Positions 14,604 through 23,921 of a stretch of 64,000 bases of DNA are shown here, in pieces. The position numbers and the translations under genes are program-made. The notes beneath the pieces were generated by a model. That model worked only from the letters and a program-made list of their open reading frames with translations, made no database searches and was not told where the DNA came from. Within the stretch, counting starts at the first letter, position 1. The number at the start of each line of letters is the position of its first letter. Origin of the DNA: Leifsonia sp052114085 (GTDB taxonomy: Bacteria > Actinomycetota > Actinomycetes > Actinomycetales > Microbacteriaceae); the NCBI RefSeq assembly GCF_052114085.1, contig NZ_JBFREB010000001.1:1-64000 (forward strand), written 5' to 3'.

Positions 14604-17600
14604 ATGGTCGATGGAACAGATGGCATCCCGGCGCGTCCGGCGACGATCGCTCACGAGGCGGTCGAGCTGGTGCAGCGCTGGCTCGCCGAGAGCGCACGGC
14701 GCGATGACGGCACGACAGCCCGCCGGGATCCCGCCGCAGAACGGCTGGCCGGCGTGCTCAGCGACGCTGACGGGCTCGACTTCGCGGTCGGGTTCGTCGA
14801 CGGGGTGGCGCGGCCGCAAGACCTGTTCGTCGCCGGGTACAACCTGCAGCGGGTGGCCCGGCGCATCCCGCGCTTCCTGCCCTGGTACCAGCGGCTGGCG
14901 ATCTGGCTCGGCGGTGTGTTCGGTCCGGTGCTGCCCTGGGTGGTGGTTCCGATCGCCCGGGGGGTGCTGCGACGAATGGTCGGCCATCTGGTCGTGGATG
15001 CGACGCCCGAGCGGCTCGGGCCGGCCATCGAGAAGTTGCGGTCGTCCGAGGGTGATGCGGGTCCTGCTCCCCGGTTGAACCTCAACCTCCTGGGGGAGGC
15101 GGTTCTGGGCGAGAAGGAGGCCCAGCGGAGGTTCGAGGGCACGCGGACCCTGTTGGCGCGCGACGATGTCGACTACGTGTCGATCAAGGTGTCGTCCATC
15201 GCGTCCCAGCTGTCGATGTGGGCCTTCGACGAGACGGTCGAACGGGTGGTCGAACGACTCGCCCCGCTTTACGAGCTGGCCGCCGCGTCACCGACGCCGA
15301 AATTCATCAACCTCGACATGGAGGAGTACCGCGACCTCGACCTGACGATGGCGGTGTTCACCACCCTTCTGAGCAAGCCGCAGTTCCTCCGGCTCGAGGC
15401 GGGCATCGTCCTGCAGGCCTATCTGCCGGACGCGCTCGACGCGCTGCAGACTCTGACGGAGTGGGCGACCCAGCGGCGGAGCCAGGGCGGGGCGCCCGTC
15501 AAAGTGCGCGTCGTGAAGGGCGCCAACCTGGCGATGGAGCGTGTCGACGCGACGATCCACGACTGGCCGCTCGCTACATACGGCAGCAAGCAGTCGACGG
15601 ACGCGAACTACAAGCGCGTCCTCGACTGGGCGCTCACGCCAGAACACGCGGACGCGGTCAAGATCGGCGTCGCCGGCCACAACCTGTTCGACGTCGCGTA
15701 TGCGTGGCTGCTCGCCACGCAGCGGGGCGTGAGCGACCGCATCGATTTCGAGATGCTGCTCGGGATGGCGACGGAGCAAGCAGAGGTCGTCACCCGCACC
15801 GTCGGCCGGCTCGTGCTCTACACGCCGGTCGTCGACCCGCGCGAATTCGATGTCGCGATCTCGTACCTGATCCGCAGGCTGGAGGAGAACGCGAGCCCCG
15901 AGAATTTCATGTCGGCCGTGTTCGAGCTCGACTCCGACCCGGAACTGTTCGACCGCGAGAGGCGACGCTTCCTCGCATCCGTGGCCGAACTGGAAGCGGA
16001 TACCGGCCCTCGGGGCGCGGCTCCCGTTCCCAACCGGCGACAGGACCGCACGCACGAATGGCAGGAGGCATCGGCTCCCTCGTTCACCCGGCCTCCCGCG
16101 CCGGAGGTCGCGGCGCCGGAGGAGCAGGGGCTGACGAGCGTCGTGCTGGGGCTCACCCGTGGATCGAGCGGGGTCGAGCTCACGTCGCCCGAGGCAGAGC
16201 CGGCTCCCACCGACGGTAGCGGGGCCAGCGGGGTGGACGGATTCCGCAACACTCCCGACACCGATCCTTCGCGCGCGGCGAATCGCGCGTGGGGGAGGCG
16301 CATCCTCTCGCGGGCGGCATCATCGACGCTCGGCCAGGACTCCATCGCGGCGGCCGTCGTCACGGAACGCGAGGAGCTCGATCGAATCATGCAGATGGTG
16401 GCGGAAGCGGGGACCGACTGGGGGCGACGTACCGGCCATGACCGCGCCACGGTGCTCGACCGCGCGGGGCATGCTCTCGAAGCCAACCGCGACCGGCTGA
16501 TCGAGGTGATGGCGACGGAGACGGGCAAGACCATCGCCGAGGCCGATCCGGAGGTCAGCGAGGCCGTCGACTTCGCCCACTACTACGCCACACGCGCGCG
16601 CGAACTGGACGCCGTGCAGGGGGCGCGGTTCATTCCGTCGGCGTTGACCATCGTCGCCCCGCCGTGGAACTTCCCGGTGGCGATCCCCGCTGGGTCGGTG
16701 CTGGCGGCGCTCGCCGCCGGAAGCGGCGTCATCATCAAGCCGGCGCCGCAGGCACGCCGGGCCGCAGCGGTGATGGTGGAGGCGCTCTGGGAGGCCGGCA
16801 TCCCGCGCGAACTCTTGGCGCTCCTCGACGTCGCCGAGAACGAACTCGGTCAGCAGCTCATCTCCGACCCGCGCGTCGACCGGGTCATCCTGACCGGATC
16901 GTACGAGACAGCACGGCTGTTCCGCTCGTGGCGTCCGGACCTCCCGCTCCTGGCGGAGACGAGCGGGAAGAACGCGATCATCGTCACTCCGAGCGCCGAC
17001 TACGACCTCGCGGTGTCCGACATCGTCAAGAGCGCCTTCGGACACGCTGGCCAGAAGTGCTCCGCGGCGAGCCTGGTCATCCTGGTCGGCTCGGTGGCGA
17101 AATCCGAACGCTTCCGCAATCAGCTGATCGACGCGACGACCAGCATGAAGGTCGGCTATCCGGAAGACCCGACGACTCAGATGGGGCCGCTGATCGAGCC
17201 GGCATCGGGAAAGCTGCACCATGCCCTCACCACCCTCGGAGCAGAGGAGGAGTGGCTGGTCGAACCGAAACCGCTCGACAGATCGGGCCGGCTCTGGTCG
17301 CCGGGAATCCGCACGGGTGTGCAGCCGGGTTCCTACTTCCACCTCACCGAGTTCTTCGGTCCCGTGCTCGGAGTCATGACCGCGCGCAACCTCGACGAGG
17401 CCATCGGCTTGCAGAACGCCGTCGAGTACGGGCTCACTGCCGGCCTCCATTCCCTCGACTCCGAAGAGCTGGCGCACTGGCTCGAAACCGTCGAAGCAGG
17501 CAACCTCTACGTGAATCGCGGGATCACCGGCGCGATCGTGCGACGGCAGCCTTTTGGGGGTTGGAAGCGGTCCTCGGTCGGCGCCGGTTTCAAGGCAGGT

Positions 17601-18269
17601 GGCCCGAACTACCTCCTGGGTCTGGGAACCTGGGTGCCCGAGGCAGGGCACTCGAGCTCCAGCCTCCACCTGCGCGGGCTGGAGCCGCGGGTGTCCGACC
17701 TCATCGAGTCGGGTCAGGCATTCATGGACTACCCCTCTTTCGACCTCGTCCGCCGCTCCGCCCTCAGCGACGCGATCGCCGTGGCCAACGAGTACCACCG
17801 GGTGAAGGACGTCTCCGCGCTCGGCGTGGAACGCAACCTGTTCCGCTACCGTCCCGTCCCCGTTGCGATCCGCCTCTCCGAAGGAAGCTCCCTCCCCGAG
17901 CTGCTGCGCGTCATGGCGGCAGGGACGGTCGCGCGGTCGGTGTTCACGGTCAGCGCACCGGTCCCGCTGCCGAAGGGGACGCTCGCCCTGCTCCGCGAGC
18001 GCGAGATCGAGGTGGTCGTCGAATCAGACGCCCACTGGCTCTCGCGCGTGCATGCGCGGCGCATCACCGCGCACCGGATCCGACTGATCGGTGGTGACCC
18101 GGCGGCGCTTGCCGCCGCCCTCGGGGGAGCGCCGGACGTCGCCGTCTTCACCGGACCGGTGACCCCGTCGGGCCGGGTCGAGGTGCTCACCTTCCTGCGC
18201 GAGCAGGCGATCTCGATCACCAACCACCGCTTCGGTAACCCGACGACTCTGTCCGACGGCGTCATCTGA
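14604..18269 (+). CDS. putA: Bifunctional proline dehydrogenase / glutamate semialdehyde dehydrogenase
   Basis: This 1221-residue enzyme oxidises proline to glutamate. The FAD-dependent PRODH barrel spans about residues 100-460, with IKVSSIASQL near 194, the DMEEYRDLDLT strand near 238, VRVVKGANL near 303 and the substrate-binding RRLEEN near 425. The NAD-dependent aldehyde dehydrogenase domain spans about 520-1030, with the general-base glutamate in LAETSGKN near 788 and the catalytic cysteine in GQKCSAAS near 819. A linker rich in Pro/Ala/Glu joins the halves and a C-terminal domain of about 180 residues follows. There is no N-terminal ribbon-helix-helix, so unlike E. coli PutA it should not repress its own gene. 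Confidence 0.95.
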   Translation: MVDGTDGIPARPATIAHEAVELVQRWLAESARRDDGTTARRDPAAERLAGVLSDADGLDFAVGFVDGVARPQDLFVAGYNLQRVARRIPRFLPWYQRLAIWLGGVFGPVLPWVVVPIARGVLRRMVGHLVVDATPERLGPAIEKLRSSEGDAGPAPRLNLNLLGEAVLGEKEAQRRFEGTRTLLARDDVDYVSIKVSSIASQLSMWAFDETVERVVERLAPLYELAAASPTPKFINLDMEEYRDLDLTMAVFTTLLSKPQFLRLEAGIVLQAYLPDALDALQTLTEWATQRRSQGGAPVKVRVVKGANLAMERVDATIHDWPLATYGSKQSTDANYKRVLDWALTPEHADAVKIGVAGHNLFDVAYAWLLATQRGVSDRIDFEMLLGMATEQAEVVTRTVGRLVLYTPVVDPREFDVAISYLIRRLEENASPENFMSAVFELDSDPELFDRERRRFLASVAELEADTGPRGAAPVPNRRQDRTHEWQEASAPSFTRPPAPEVAAPEEQGLTSVVLGLTRGSSGVELTSPEAEPAPTDGSGASGVDGFRNTPDTDPSRAANRAWGRRILSRAASSTLGQDSIAAAVVTEREELDRIMQMVAEAGTDWGRRTGHDRATVLDRAGHALEANRDRLIEVMATETGKTIAEADPEVSEAVDFAHYYATRARELDAVQGARFIPSALTIVAPPWNFPVAIPAGSVLAALAAGSGVIIKPAPQARRAAAVMVEALWEAGIPRELLALLDVAENELGQQLISDPRVDRVILTGSYETARLFRSWRPDLPLLAETSGKNAIIVTPSADYDLAVSDIVKSAFGHAGQKCSAASLVILVGSVAKSERFRNQLIDATTSMKVGYPEDPTTQMGPLIEPASGKLHHALTTLGAEEEWLVEPKPLDRSGRLWSPGIRTGVQPGSYFHLTEFFGPVLGVMTARNLDEAIGLQNAVEYGLTAGLHSLDSEELAHWLETVEAGNLYVNRGITGAIVRRQPFGGWKRSSVGAGFKAGGPNYLLGLGTWVPEAGHSSSSLHLRGLEPRVSDLIESGQAFMDYPSFDLVRRSALSDAIAVANEYHRVKDVSALGVERNLFRYRPVPVAIRLSEGSSLPELLRVMAAGTVARSVFTVSAPVPLPKGTLALLREREIEVVVESDAHWLSRVHARRITAHRIRLIGGDPAALAAALGGAPDVAVFTGPVTPSGRVEVLTFLREQAISITNHRFGNPTTLSDGVI

Positions 18270-18276
18270 CCACGCG

Positions 18277-18282
18277 TAGGGT
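18277..18282 (+). promoter_or_regulatory. Leaderless -10 box for the aldo/keto reductase
   Basis: TAGGGT lies 6 bases before the ATG at 18289, just after the putA stop. Confidence 0.55.
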
Positions 18283-18288
18283 GACAGC

Positions 18289-19122
18289 ATGACGACCTCG
18301 ATCCCCTCCCTTCCCCTCGGCGGTGGCGGCAGCATCCCGCAGATCGGCCTGGGCACCTGGCCTCTGGACGATGCCGAGGTCGAGCGGGCGGTGGTGGCCG
18401 CAGCAGCGATCGGCTACCGGCACGTCGACACCGCCGTGAAGTACGGAAACGAGCGCGGCGTCGGCCGCGGCGTCGCCGCGAGCGGTGTCCCGCGAGAGGA
18501 GTGGTTCGTCACCACCAAGCTCGACGGCACCTACCAGGGCGACGACCGCGCGGTGGCCGGCCTGGACGACAGCCTGGAGCGCCTCGGCCTCAAGTACGTC
18601 GACCTCCTGCTCATCCACTGGCCGCTGCCGCAGCGCGACCAGTTCGTCTCGACCTGGGAGACGTTCATCCGGCTGCGCGAGGCGGGCAAGGCTCGCGCGA
18701 TCGGGGTCTCCAACTTCAAGCCAGCCCACATCGACCGACTGATCGCTGAAACCGGCGTCGTCCCGGTCGTCAACCAGATCCAGCTCAGCCCCGCCATCCC
18801 CCGGAAAGAACAGCGGGCGTACGACACCGAGCACGACATCGTCACCGAGTCGTGGAGTCCCATCGGTGGCAACGGCGACCTGCTCGCCGAACCGGTGCTG
18901 AGCCGCCTGGCCGACAAACACGGCCGCACGCCCGGCCAGATCGTCCTCCGCTGGCACGTGCAGAACGGGCTGGTCGCCATCCCGAAGTCACGCAACCCCG
19001 AGCGGATGGCCGAGAATCTCGCTGTATTCGACTTCGAGCTGGACGCCGACGACCTCGCCGCGATCGAGGAGCTCGACGAGGGACCGGACGCCGGCGTGGA
19101 CTCCGACCACTCCGGGCACTGA
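18289..19122 (+). CDS. Aldo/keto reductase (AKR5-like)
   Basis: The 277-residue NADPH-dependent oxidoreductase has the full AKR catalytic tetrad context. The aspartate and tyrosine lie in HVDTAVKYGNE near residues 45-55, the lysine in TTKLDG near 75-80, and the histidine in LIHWPLP near 105-111. Cofactor binding is shown by IPKSRNPERMAENL near the C-terminus. The short length matches 2,5-diketo-D-gluconate-reductase-like members. It follows putA by 19 bases but has its own -10 box. The physiological substrate is not evident. Confidence 0.88.
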   Translation: MTTSIPSLPLGGGGSIPQIGLGTWPLDDAEVERAVVAAAAIGYRHVDTAVKYGNERGVGRGVAASGVPREEWFVTTKLDGTYQGDDRAVAGLDDSLERLGLKYVDLLLIHWPLPQRDQFVSTWETFIRLREAGKARAIGVSNFKPAHIDRLIAETGVVPVVNQIQLSPAIPRKEQRAYDTEHDIVTESWSPIGGNGDLLAEPVLSRLADKHGRTPGQIVLRWHVQNGLVAIPKSRNPERMAENLAVFDFELDADDLAAIEELDEGPDAGVDSDHSGH

Positions 19123-19141
19123 GCGGAGCGCTGATCCGGCC

Positions 19142-20566
19142 TCAGTCACTTCGGATCGGCAGCGTCACCGTCACGGTCAGCCCGGACGGCTCCGTGTTCG
19201 CCAGCACCACGCGACCCCCCGCGGCCTCGGCCAACGCGCCGACGATGGCCAGCCCCAATCCGCCGCCGGACTGGCCGGTGCGGGAGTCATCCGCACGGGT
19301 GAACCGGTCGAGCGCCACCGGGATGAACTCCTCCGGCATCCCCGGACCCGAGTCCCGCACCGTGAGAACGACGACGTGCCCCTCGTCCGCATCCTCAGCC
19401 AGGACGAGTGACGCGGTCACCGTGGCGTCCGCGTGCGGCTGATCCGACGAACGGATCGCGGTGATCGCGTTGCCGAGGAGGTTGTCCAGGATCCGGCCGA
19501 AATCCGTCGGCGACAGCGCGACACGCGCCCCCGACGCCGGCCGGCGACGCGGGTCGTACTCGAAGTCGACCGAGATGCCCGACGACTCGTCGTCGCTGCT
19601 CACCAGCAGTCGAGCCCGGTCGATCGCATCGGTCAGCTCGTCGACGAGAGTGCGCCAGTCGATGCGTCCGCTCGACGGTCCGGCTTCGATCCGCGACAGC
19701 TCCAGCAGGTTGTTCGCCAGCTGGGCAAGGCGGATCGCCGTCGAATGAGAGGAGCGGACGTCATGGAGCAGCGCCTCCGGGTCGCCCGCATCCAACTCGG
19801 CCAGTTCGAGCTGCCCGCGGAGCACAGCCAGTGGGGTGCGCAGCTCGTGGCTCGCGTCCGACACCATCTGACGCTCGCGGTCGGCTGAAGCCCGCAGCCG
19901 GAGGATGAGGTCGTTGAGGGTGGTCGCCAGCTCCGACAGCTCGTCCTGCGCGGGGCCGACCGGGAGCAGTCCCACCTCGTCCGGGGTGGAGGCGGCGATG
20001 CGGTCCGCCTGCTCCCGCATCCTGCTCACCGGCCGCAGCGCGGTGCGCGTCAGCAGCCAGGACGCGCCGCCGAACGCGAAGATCAGGACGCCCGCGCCAA
20101 CGAGGAGGGCCGCCGTCAGCCGGTCGAGGAGAAGCGCTGTCGTCTCGTCGTTCCGAGCCGCCACGACGTGCATGATGCCTGTGGACGTCGCGACACTCCG
20201 GCTGAGTACGAGGTAGTGCTCCTCGCCCGCCTGCACGTCGTGCGGCTGCCCGCCCTGGTCGATCAGCGTGCCGATCCTGTCCTCCAGCGCTTCGGGCATG
20301 GTGGATGCCAGGATGGTGCCGTCCTCGGACACGATGGCGAGCTCCTGGCCTCCGCCCGGGAGGTCGAACGGCCCGCCCGGCTTGGTCGGCAGCCCCTCGG
20401 CCGGAGCCGCGACATCATTGGTGAGTAAGGTCACCGTGGCGTTGTGGAGGATCGACGACACCCCGATACGGATGACCACGACGGCGACGAGTGCGAACAG
20501 GGCGGCGACGACCAGACTGCCGATCGTGATCCGCGCCGTGATCGACAGGCGCCGCAGCCGATTCAC
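19142..20566 (-). CDS. Sensor histidine kinase (HAMP, HisKA)
   Basis: This 474-residue membrane kinase has helix 1 at about residues 14-36, an extracytoplasmic sensor of about 115 residues, helix 2 at about 150-172, and a HAMP linker. The HisKA box follows with phosphoacceptor H240 in SDASHELRTPL. The ATPase domain has the N box DNLLGNAI near 334, the G1 box DSGPGMP and the G2 box GGGLGLAI. The GTG at 20566 was chosen because it gives a 4-base GTGA overlap with the response regulator gene and begins just before helix 1. It forms a two-component pair with that regulator; the stimulus is unknown. Confidence 0.92.
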   Translation of the reverse strand: MNRLRRLSITARITIGSLVVAALFALVAVVVIRIGVSSILHNATVTLLTNDVAAPAEGLPTKPGGPFDLPGGGQELAIVSEDGTILASTMPEALEDRIGTLIDQGGQPHDVQAGEEHYLVLSRSVATSTGIMHVVAARNDETTALLLDRLTAALLVGAGVLIFAFGGASWLLTRTALRPVSRMREQADRIAASTPDEVGLLPVGPAQDELSELATTLNDLILRLRASADRERQMVSDASHELRTPLAVLRGQLELAELDAGDPEALLHDVRSSHSTAIRLAQLANNLLELSRIEAGPSSGRIDWRTLVDELTDAIDRARLLVSSDDESSGISVDFEYDPRRRPASGARVALSPTDFGRILDNLLGNAITAIRSSDQPHADATVTASLVLAEDADEGHVVVLTVRDSGPGMPEEFIPVALDRFTRADDSRTGQSGGGLGLAIVGALAEAAGGRVVLANTEPSGLTVTVTLPIRSD

Positions 20567-21297
20567 GCGGTCGGCGCGGCGTCGTGTGCGGAGTTCTCGG
20601 CGCCGGAGCGCTTGGTTTCGGCGGCGTTGCGGGCGTCGAGCCGGTAGCCGCGTCCGCGCTCGGTGACGATCGAGAGGCCCGCGCCGGCCGCATCCAGCTT
20701 CTTCCGCAGGTAGGAGACGTACTGGTCGATGACGTTCGTCCCGATGTTCTCGGTTGTGCCCCACACGGCCTCGAGGATGTCCGAGCGCGACAGGGTCTTG
20801 TCCGGATTGGTGGCGAACAGGCGCAACAGCGTGAATTCGCGGCGGCTGAGCGGCATCTCGTGACCGGCGACCAGTGCCTGGTGCTCGTGCGAGTCGATCG
20901 TGAGCCGGCCGACGGAGACCTGGGGACGCATCCCGGTCGGTTCCCGGCGCAGCAGCGCTCGCACGCGGGCGGCGAGCTCGGCGAAGGCGAACGGCTTGGT
21001 CAGGTAGTCATCGGCGCCTGAGTCGAGACCATGGACGCGGTCCTCGATGGCGTCGCGCGCCGTCAGCAGCAGGATGGGCATCGGGTTGGACGCCTCGCGG
21101 ATGTGGCGGCACAGCTCGAAGCCGCTCATGCCCGGGAGCATGACGTCGATCGCCGCCGCGGAGAACGCGTTGTCGCGCAGGGCGATCATCGCGTCGACGC
21201 CGTTGGTGACGAGGGTGACGTCGTAACCCTCGGCCGCGAGACCCCGCTGCACGAGGCCCCCCATGTCCGGATCGTCTTCGACAACGAGCAGCTTCAT
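20563..21297 (-). CDS. OmpR-family response regulator
   Basis: The 244-residue regulator has a receiver domain with acidic D8-D9, the phospho-acceptor D51 in AIDVMLPG, the threonine in LLLTARD and the lysine in YLTKPF near residue 101. It has a C-terminal winged helix with FTLLRLFATNPDKTLSRSDILEAVWG and the YVSYLRKKLD recognition helix. It is the first gene of the pair with the histidine kinase. A CACGAT box lies 6 bases before the ATG, a weak leaderless promoter match. Confidence 0.93.
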   Translation of the reverse strand: MKLLVVEDDPDMGGLVQRGLAAEGYDVTLVTNGVDAMIALRDNAFSAAAIDVMLPGMSGFELCRHIREASNPMPILLLTARDAIEDRVHGLDSGADDYLTKPFAFAELAARVRALLRREPTGMRPQVSVGRLTIDSHEHQALVAGHEMPLSRREFTLLRLFATNPDKTLSRSDILEAVWGTTENIGTNVIDQYVSYLRKKLDAAGAGLSIVTERGRGYRLDARNAAETKRSGAENSAHDAAPTA

Positions 21298-21362
21298 GCG
21301 CCCATCGTGCCACTGTTGCCCGTGTCTGCGCTCGGATGGGGCAGCATGACGGCCCGCGTGTG

Positions 21363-21388
21363 CTGAACGTTCTCGCAGGGGCGTTCAG
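21363..21388 (-). terminator. Possible hairpin at the end of the SRPBCC gene
   Basis: CTGAACG (21363-21369) and CGTTCAG (21382-21388) form a 7-bp stem with a 12-base loop. It overlaps the stop codon of the SRPBCC gene and lies upstream of the response regulator. There is no U-tract, so this is only a possible terminator. Confidence 0.3.
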
Positions 21389-21810
21389 TCGCCCTCGACC
21401 ACCGACTTGAGCGTCTGCAGGACCGTACCCCAGTTGTCGCCCATCCGCTGGGCCTCCGCATCGTCGGCGCAGCCGTCCTGCGTGATGGTGACGAGGGTCC
21501 CGTCTGCGTCGTCGGCGAGGAGGTACGACACCGTCTGGTAGCTGGCCGGCTCGTCCGGCTTGCCGCTCAGTGGGCTGTAATAGCTGGTCACGAGCCGTTC
21601 GCCAGCAACGACGTCGAGGATGACGCCCTTGTCCTCGTACGGCTGGCCCTCCCATTCGCCGTGGTAGACGACCGGGCTGTCCTTCTGCCAGTCCGTCTCC
21701 ACCCGGCTGCCGAAGAGGAAGCGCTCGATGGTGGCAGGGTCGGTCAGCGCCTGCCAGAGGCGGTCGCGTGAGGCGTCGACGTGGATGTCGGCGCGTGCTG
21801 TCGTGGTCAT
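21385..21810 (-). CDS. SRPBCC / Aha1-like protein
   Basis: This 141-residue protein has the compact Aha1/SRPBCC pattern: IHVDASRDRLWQALTDPATIERFLFG near residues 7-32, a GEWEGQPYEDKGVILDVVAGERLVTSY core, and a C-terminal helix ending GTVLQTLKSVVEGD. The ATG at 21810 is favoured over a GTG six codons upstream because the fold begins there. Members bind lipophilic ligands or act in stress responses; nothing here identifies a ligand. It lies between the two-component pair and an Lrp-type regulator on the same strand. Confidence 0.78.
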   Translation of the reverse strand: MTTTARADIHVDASRDRLWQALTDPATIERFLFGSRVETDWQKDSPVVYHGEWEGQPYEDKGVILDVVAGERLVTSYYSPLSGKPDEPASYQTVSYLLADDADGTLVTITQDGCADDAEAQRMGDNWGTVLQTLKSVVEGD

Positions 21811-21861
21811 GCCGCCAGTCTCATCCACCGAGGCACGCCGTGTCTTGAAGTTTCGCGACGG

Positions 21862-22299
21862 TCAGGCGTGCCCGCGGTTGATGAGGCGGGAGAGCACGAT
21901 CGCGCTGCGGGTGTGGTCGACATTGGGAGCCAGTCGCACCTTCTCCAGGGCGGCCTCGAGGCTGGGGATGTCGCGTGAGCGGATGTGGACGATCGCATCC
22001 GCGCTGCCCGTCACCGTCCCGGCGTCCACGACCTCCGGAACGGCCGAGAGGATGCGCAGCAGCTCCTCCGGCGACACCGTGCCCCGGCAGAACAGCTCGA
22101 CGTACGCTTCCGTGCTCATGCCGTCGATGGCCGGATCCACCTGGATCGTGAAGCCGCGGATGACCCCGTCGGCGACCAGGCGGTCGACGCGCCGCTTGAC
22201 GGCCGATGCCGAGAGGCCCACGACGGAGCCGATGTCGCCGTAGCCGGCCCGCGCGTTTTGGCGCAGGAGGTCGAGGATGCTGCGATCGAGGTTGTCCAC
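21862..22299 (-). CDS. Lrp/AsnC-family transcriptional regulator
   Basis: The 145-residue protein has an N-terminal helix-turn-helix (LDRSILDLLRQNARAGYGDIG and ASAVKRRVDRL, about residues 4-40) and a C-terminal RAM domain (about 65-140) that usually senses amino acids. The GTG at 22299 has a TAAACT box 6 bases upstream. It is divergent from a POT peptide transporter 114 bp away, so control of peptide or amino-acid uptake is a reasonable inference. Confidence 0.88.
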   Translation of the reverse strand: MDNLDRSILDLLRQNARAGYGDIGSVVGLSASAVKRRVDRLVADGVIRGFTIQVDPAIDGMSTEAYVELFCRGTVSPEELLRILSAVPEVVDAGTVTGSADAIVHIRSRDIPSLEAALEKVRLAPNVDHTRSAIVLSRLINRGHA

Positions 22300-22305
22300 G
22301 GGCCG

Positions 22306-22311
22306 AGTTTA
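22306..22311 (-). promoter_or_regulatory. Leaderless -10 box for the Lrp regulator
   Basis: On the minus strand TAAACT lies 6 bases before the GTG at 22299. Confidence 0.55.
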
Positions 22312-22413
22312 TGGTGGATCGTTGCGTGGGCGTGAGAGAAGCGACCAAATCCTGCGCATTCGCGCAAGATCGCGGTAAGCGGAGCGTTTCGCTGCGCCTC
22401 CCGCGGTGGGACT

Positions 22414-23898
22414 ATGGGCGCCATGAGCGAAACGGACACCGCACCGGCCCGTCGGGACGACGACGCCAGCCACGGCTTCTTCGGTCAGCCGCGGGCACTG
22501 GCCAACATCTTCGGTGTGGAGATGTGGGAGCGATTCTCCTTCTACGGCATGCAGGGCATCCTGCTCATCTACCTGTACTACTCCGCCGAGCAAGGCGGCC
22601 TGGGCATCGATCAGGCGACCGCGGCCGGGATCGTCGGCGCCTACGGCGGAGCGGTGTACCTGTCGACCATCCTGGGCGCGTGGCTGGCCGACCGCTTGTT
22701 CGGCTCCGAACGCGTGCTGTTCTGGAGTGCTGTCGTCATCATGGCCGGGCACATCTCGCTCGCGCTCATCCCGGGCGTGGCCGGGGTGCTCGTCGGTCTG
22801 CTCTTCGTCGCGCTCGGCAGCGGCGGTCTCAAGGCCAACGCGACCAGGATCGTGGGGACGCTGTACGCGGAGAAGGACCCGCGGCGCGACGCCGGATTCT
22901 CGCTGTTCTACCTCGGAATCAACCTGGGCGCCTTCTTCGGACCGCTGCTGACCGGTCTGCTGCAGACGACACTCGGTTTCCACTGGGGCTTCGCGCTCGC
23001 GGCGGTCGGGATGGCGATCGGCCTCATCCAGTACTCGATCGGACGGAAGCGGCTGCCGGATGAGTCGCGCGTCATCCCCAACCCGCTTCCGCGGTCGCGT
23101 TATCCCCTGATGTTCGGGGTGGGGGCGGCAGGGATCGTCCTCATTCTGGCGCTCGTCCTCACGGGGGTCATAAACGCGTCCAACCTCGCGCTGTGGGTGA
23201 TCGGCGTCACCATCGCCGCCGCCATCGCGTACTTCGTCGTCATCCTGACATCCCGGCTGGTGAGCGGTGAGGAGCGCAGCCGGATCGTGGCGTTCATCCC
23301 CCTCTTCATCACCAACGCGGCGTTCTGGTCGCTGTATCAGCAGCAGTTCACGGTGGTGACGATCTACTCCGACAAGCGGCTCGACCGGAACATCTTCGGG
23401 TGGGAGTTCCCGGTGTCGTGGGTGCAGTCGATCAACCCGATCTTCATCATCGTGCTGTCGGGCGTGTTCGCCGCGATCTGGACGAAGTGGGGGACGAAGC
23501 AGCCGTCGGCCCCGCTCAAGTTCGCGGCCGGAACCATCCTGATGGGCCTCGCCTTCTTCCTCTTCCTGTTCTGGACGGGCGGCGGCGCGAACAGCACGCC
23601 GCTGCTGGCGATGGTCGGCATCCTGTTCGTGTTCACCGTCGCCGAGCTGCTGATCTCGCCTCCGGGCCTCTCGGTGACGACGAAGCTCGCGCCGCGGAAG
23701 TTCCAGGCGCAGATGGTCGCGCTGTACTTCCTCTCGGTGGCGCTCGGAACGGCGATGGCCGGCCAGCTAGCGAAGCTCTACTCGCCCTCGACCGAAGCCG
23801 TGTACTTCTCGCTCATCGGCGGCATCGCGATCGTGATCGGCATCCTGCTCGCCCTCATCAGCCCGTGGGTGCTCAAGATGATGCGCGGCATCCGCTGA
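22414..23898 (+). CDS. POT-family proton-dependent oligopeptide transporter
   Basis: This 494-residue membrane protein is a PTR2/POT transporter with about 14 helices. The ExxER proton-coupling motif is in EMWERFSFYG near residue 36, and the family signature GAYGGAVYLSTILGAWLADR lies near 76-95. A second signature, FSLFYLGINLGAFFGPLL, lies near 162-179. It should import di- and tripeptides with protons. Two in-frame ATGs at 22414 and 22423 are both possible, with GGTGGG upstream of the first. The divergent Lrp-type regulator is a candidate controller. Confidence 0.93.
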   Translation: MGAMSETDTAPARRDDDASHGFFGQPRALANIFGVEMWERFSFYGMQGILLIYLYYSAEQGGLGIDQATAAGIVGAYGGAVYLSTILGAWLADRLFGSERVLFWSAVVIMAGHISLALIPGVAGVLVGLLFVALGSGGLKANATRIVGTLYAEKDPRRDAGFSLFYLGINLGAFFGPLLTGLLQTTLGFHWGFALAAVGMAIGLIQYSIGRKRLPDESRVIPNPLPRSRYPLMFGVGAAGIVLILALVLTGVINASNLALWVIGVTIAAAIAYFVVILTSRLVSGEERSRIVAFIPLFITNAAFWSLYQQQFTVVTIYSDKRLDRNIFGWEFPVSWVQSINPIFIIVLSGVFAAIWTKWGTKQPSAPLKFAAGTILMGLAFFLFLFWTGGGANSTPLLAMVGILFVFTVAELLISPPGLSVTTKLAPRKFQAQMVALYFLSVALGTAMAGQLAKLYSPSTEAVYFSLIGGIAIVIGILLALISPWVLKMMRGIR

Positions 23899-23909
23899 CT
23901 GCCCCCTGC

Positions 23910-23915
23910 GATACT
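23910..23915 (+). promoter_or_regulatory. Possible leaderless -10 box for the MOSC gene
   Basis: GATACT lies 6 bases before the ATG at 23922. It differs from the TANNNT pattern only in the first base. Confidence 0.35.
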
Positions 23916-23921
23916 GGTGCG

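Noticed and set aside
12961..15078. 705-residue plus-strand ORF crossing the PYROXD2-like gene and the start of putA
   Set aside because: It spans two divergent well-supported genes in the wrong frames, so it is a shadow of high GC content.
22352..22365. A TGCGC/GCGCA inverted repeat upstream of the POT transporter as an Lrp operator
   Set aside because: The arms are only 5 bp and GC-rich in a GC-rich genome, so chance occurrence is likely.
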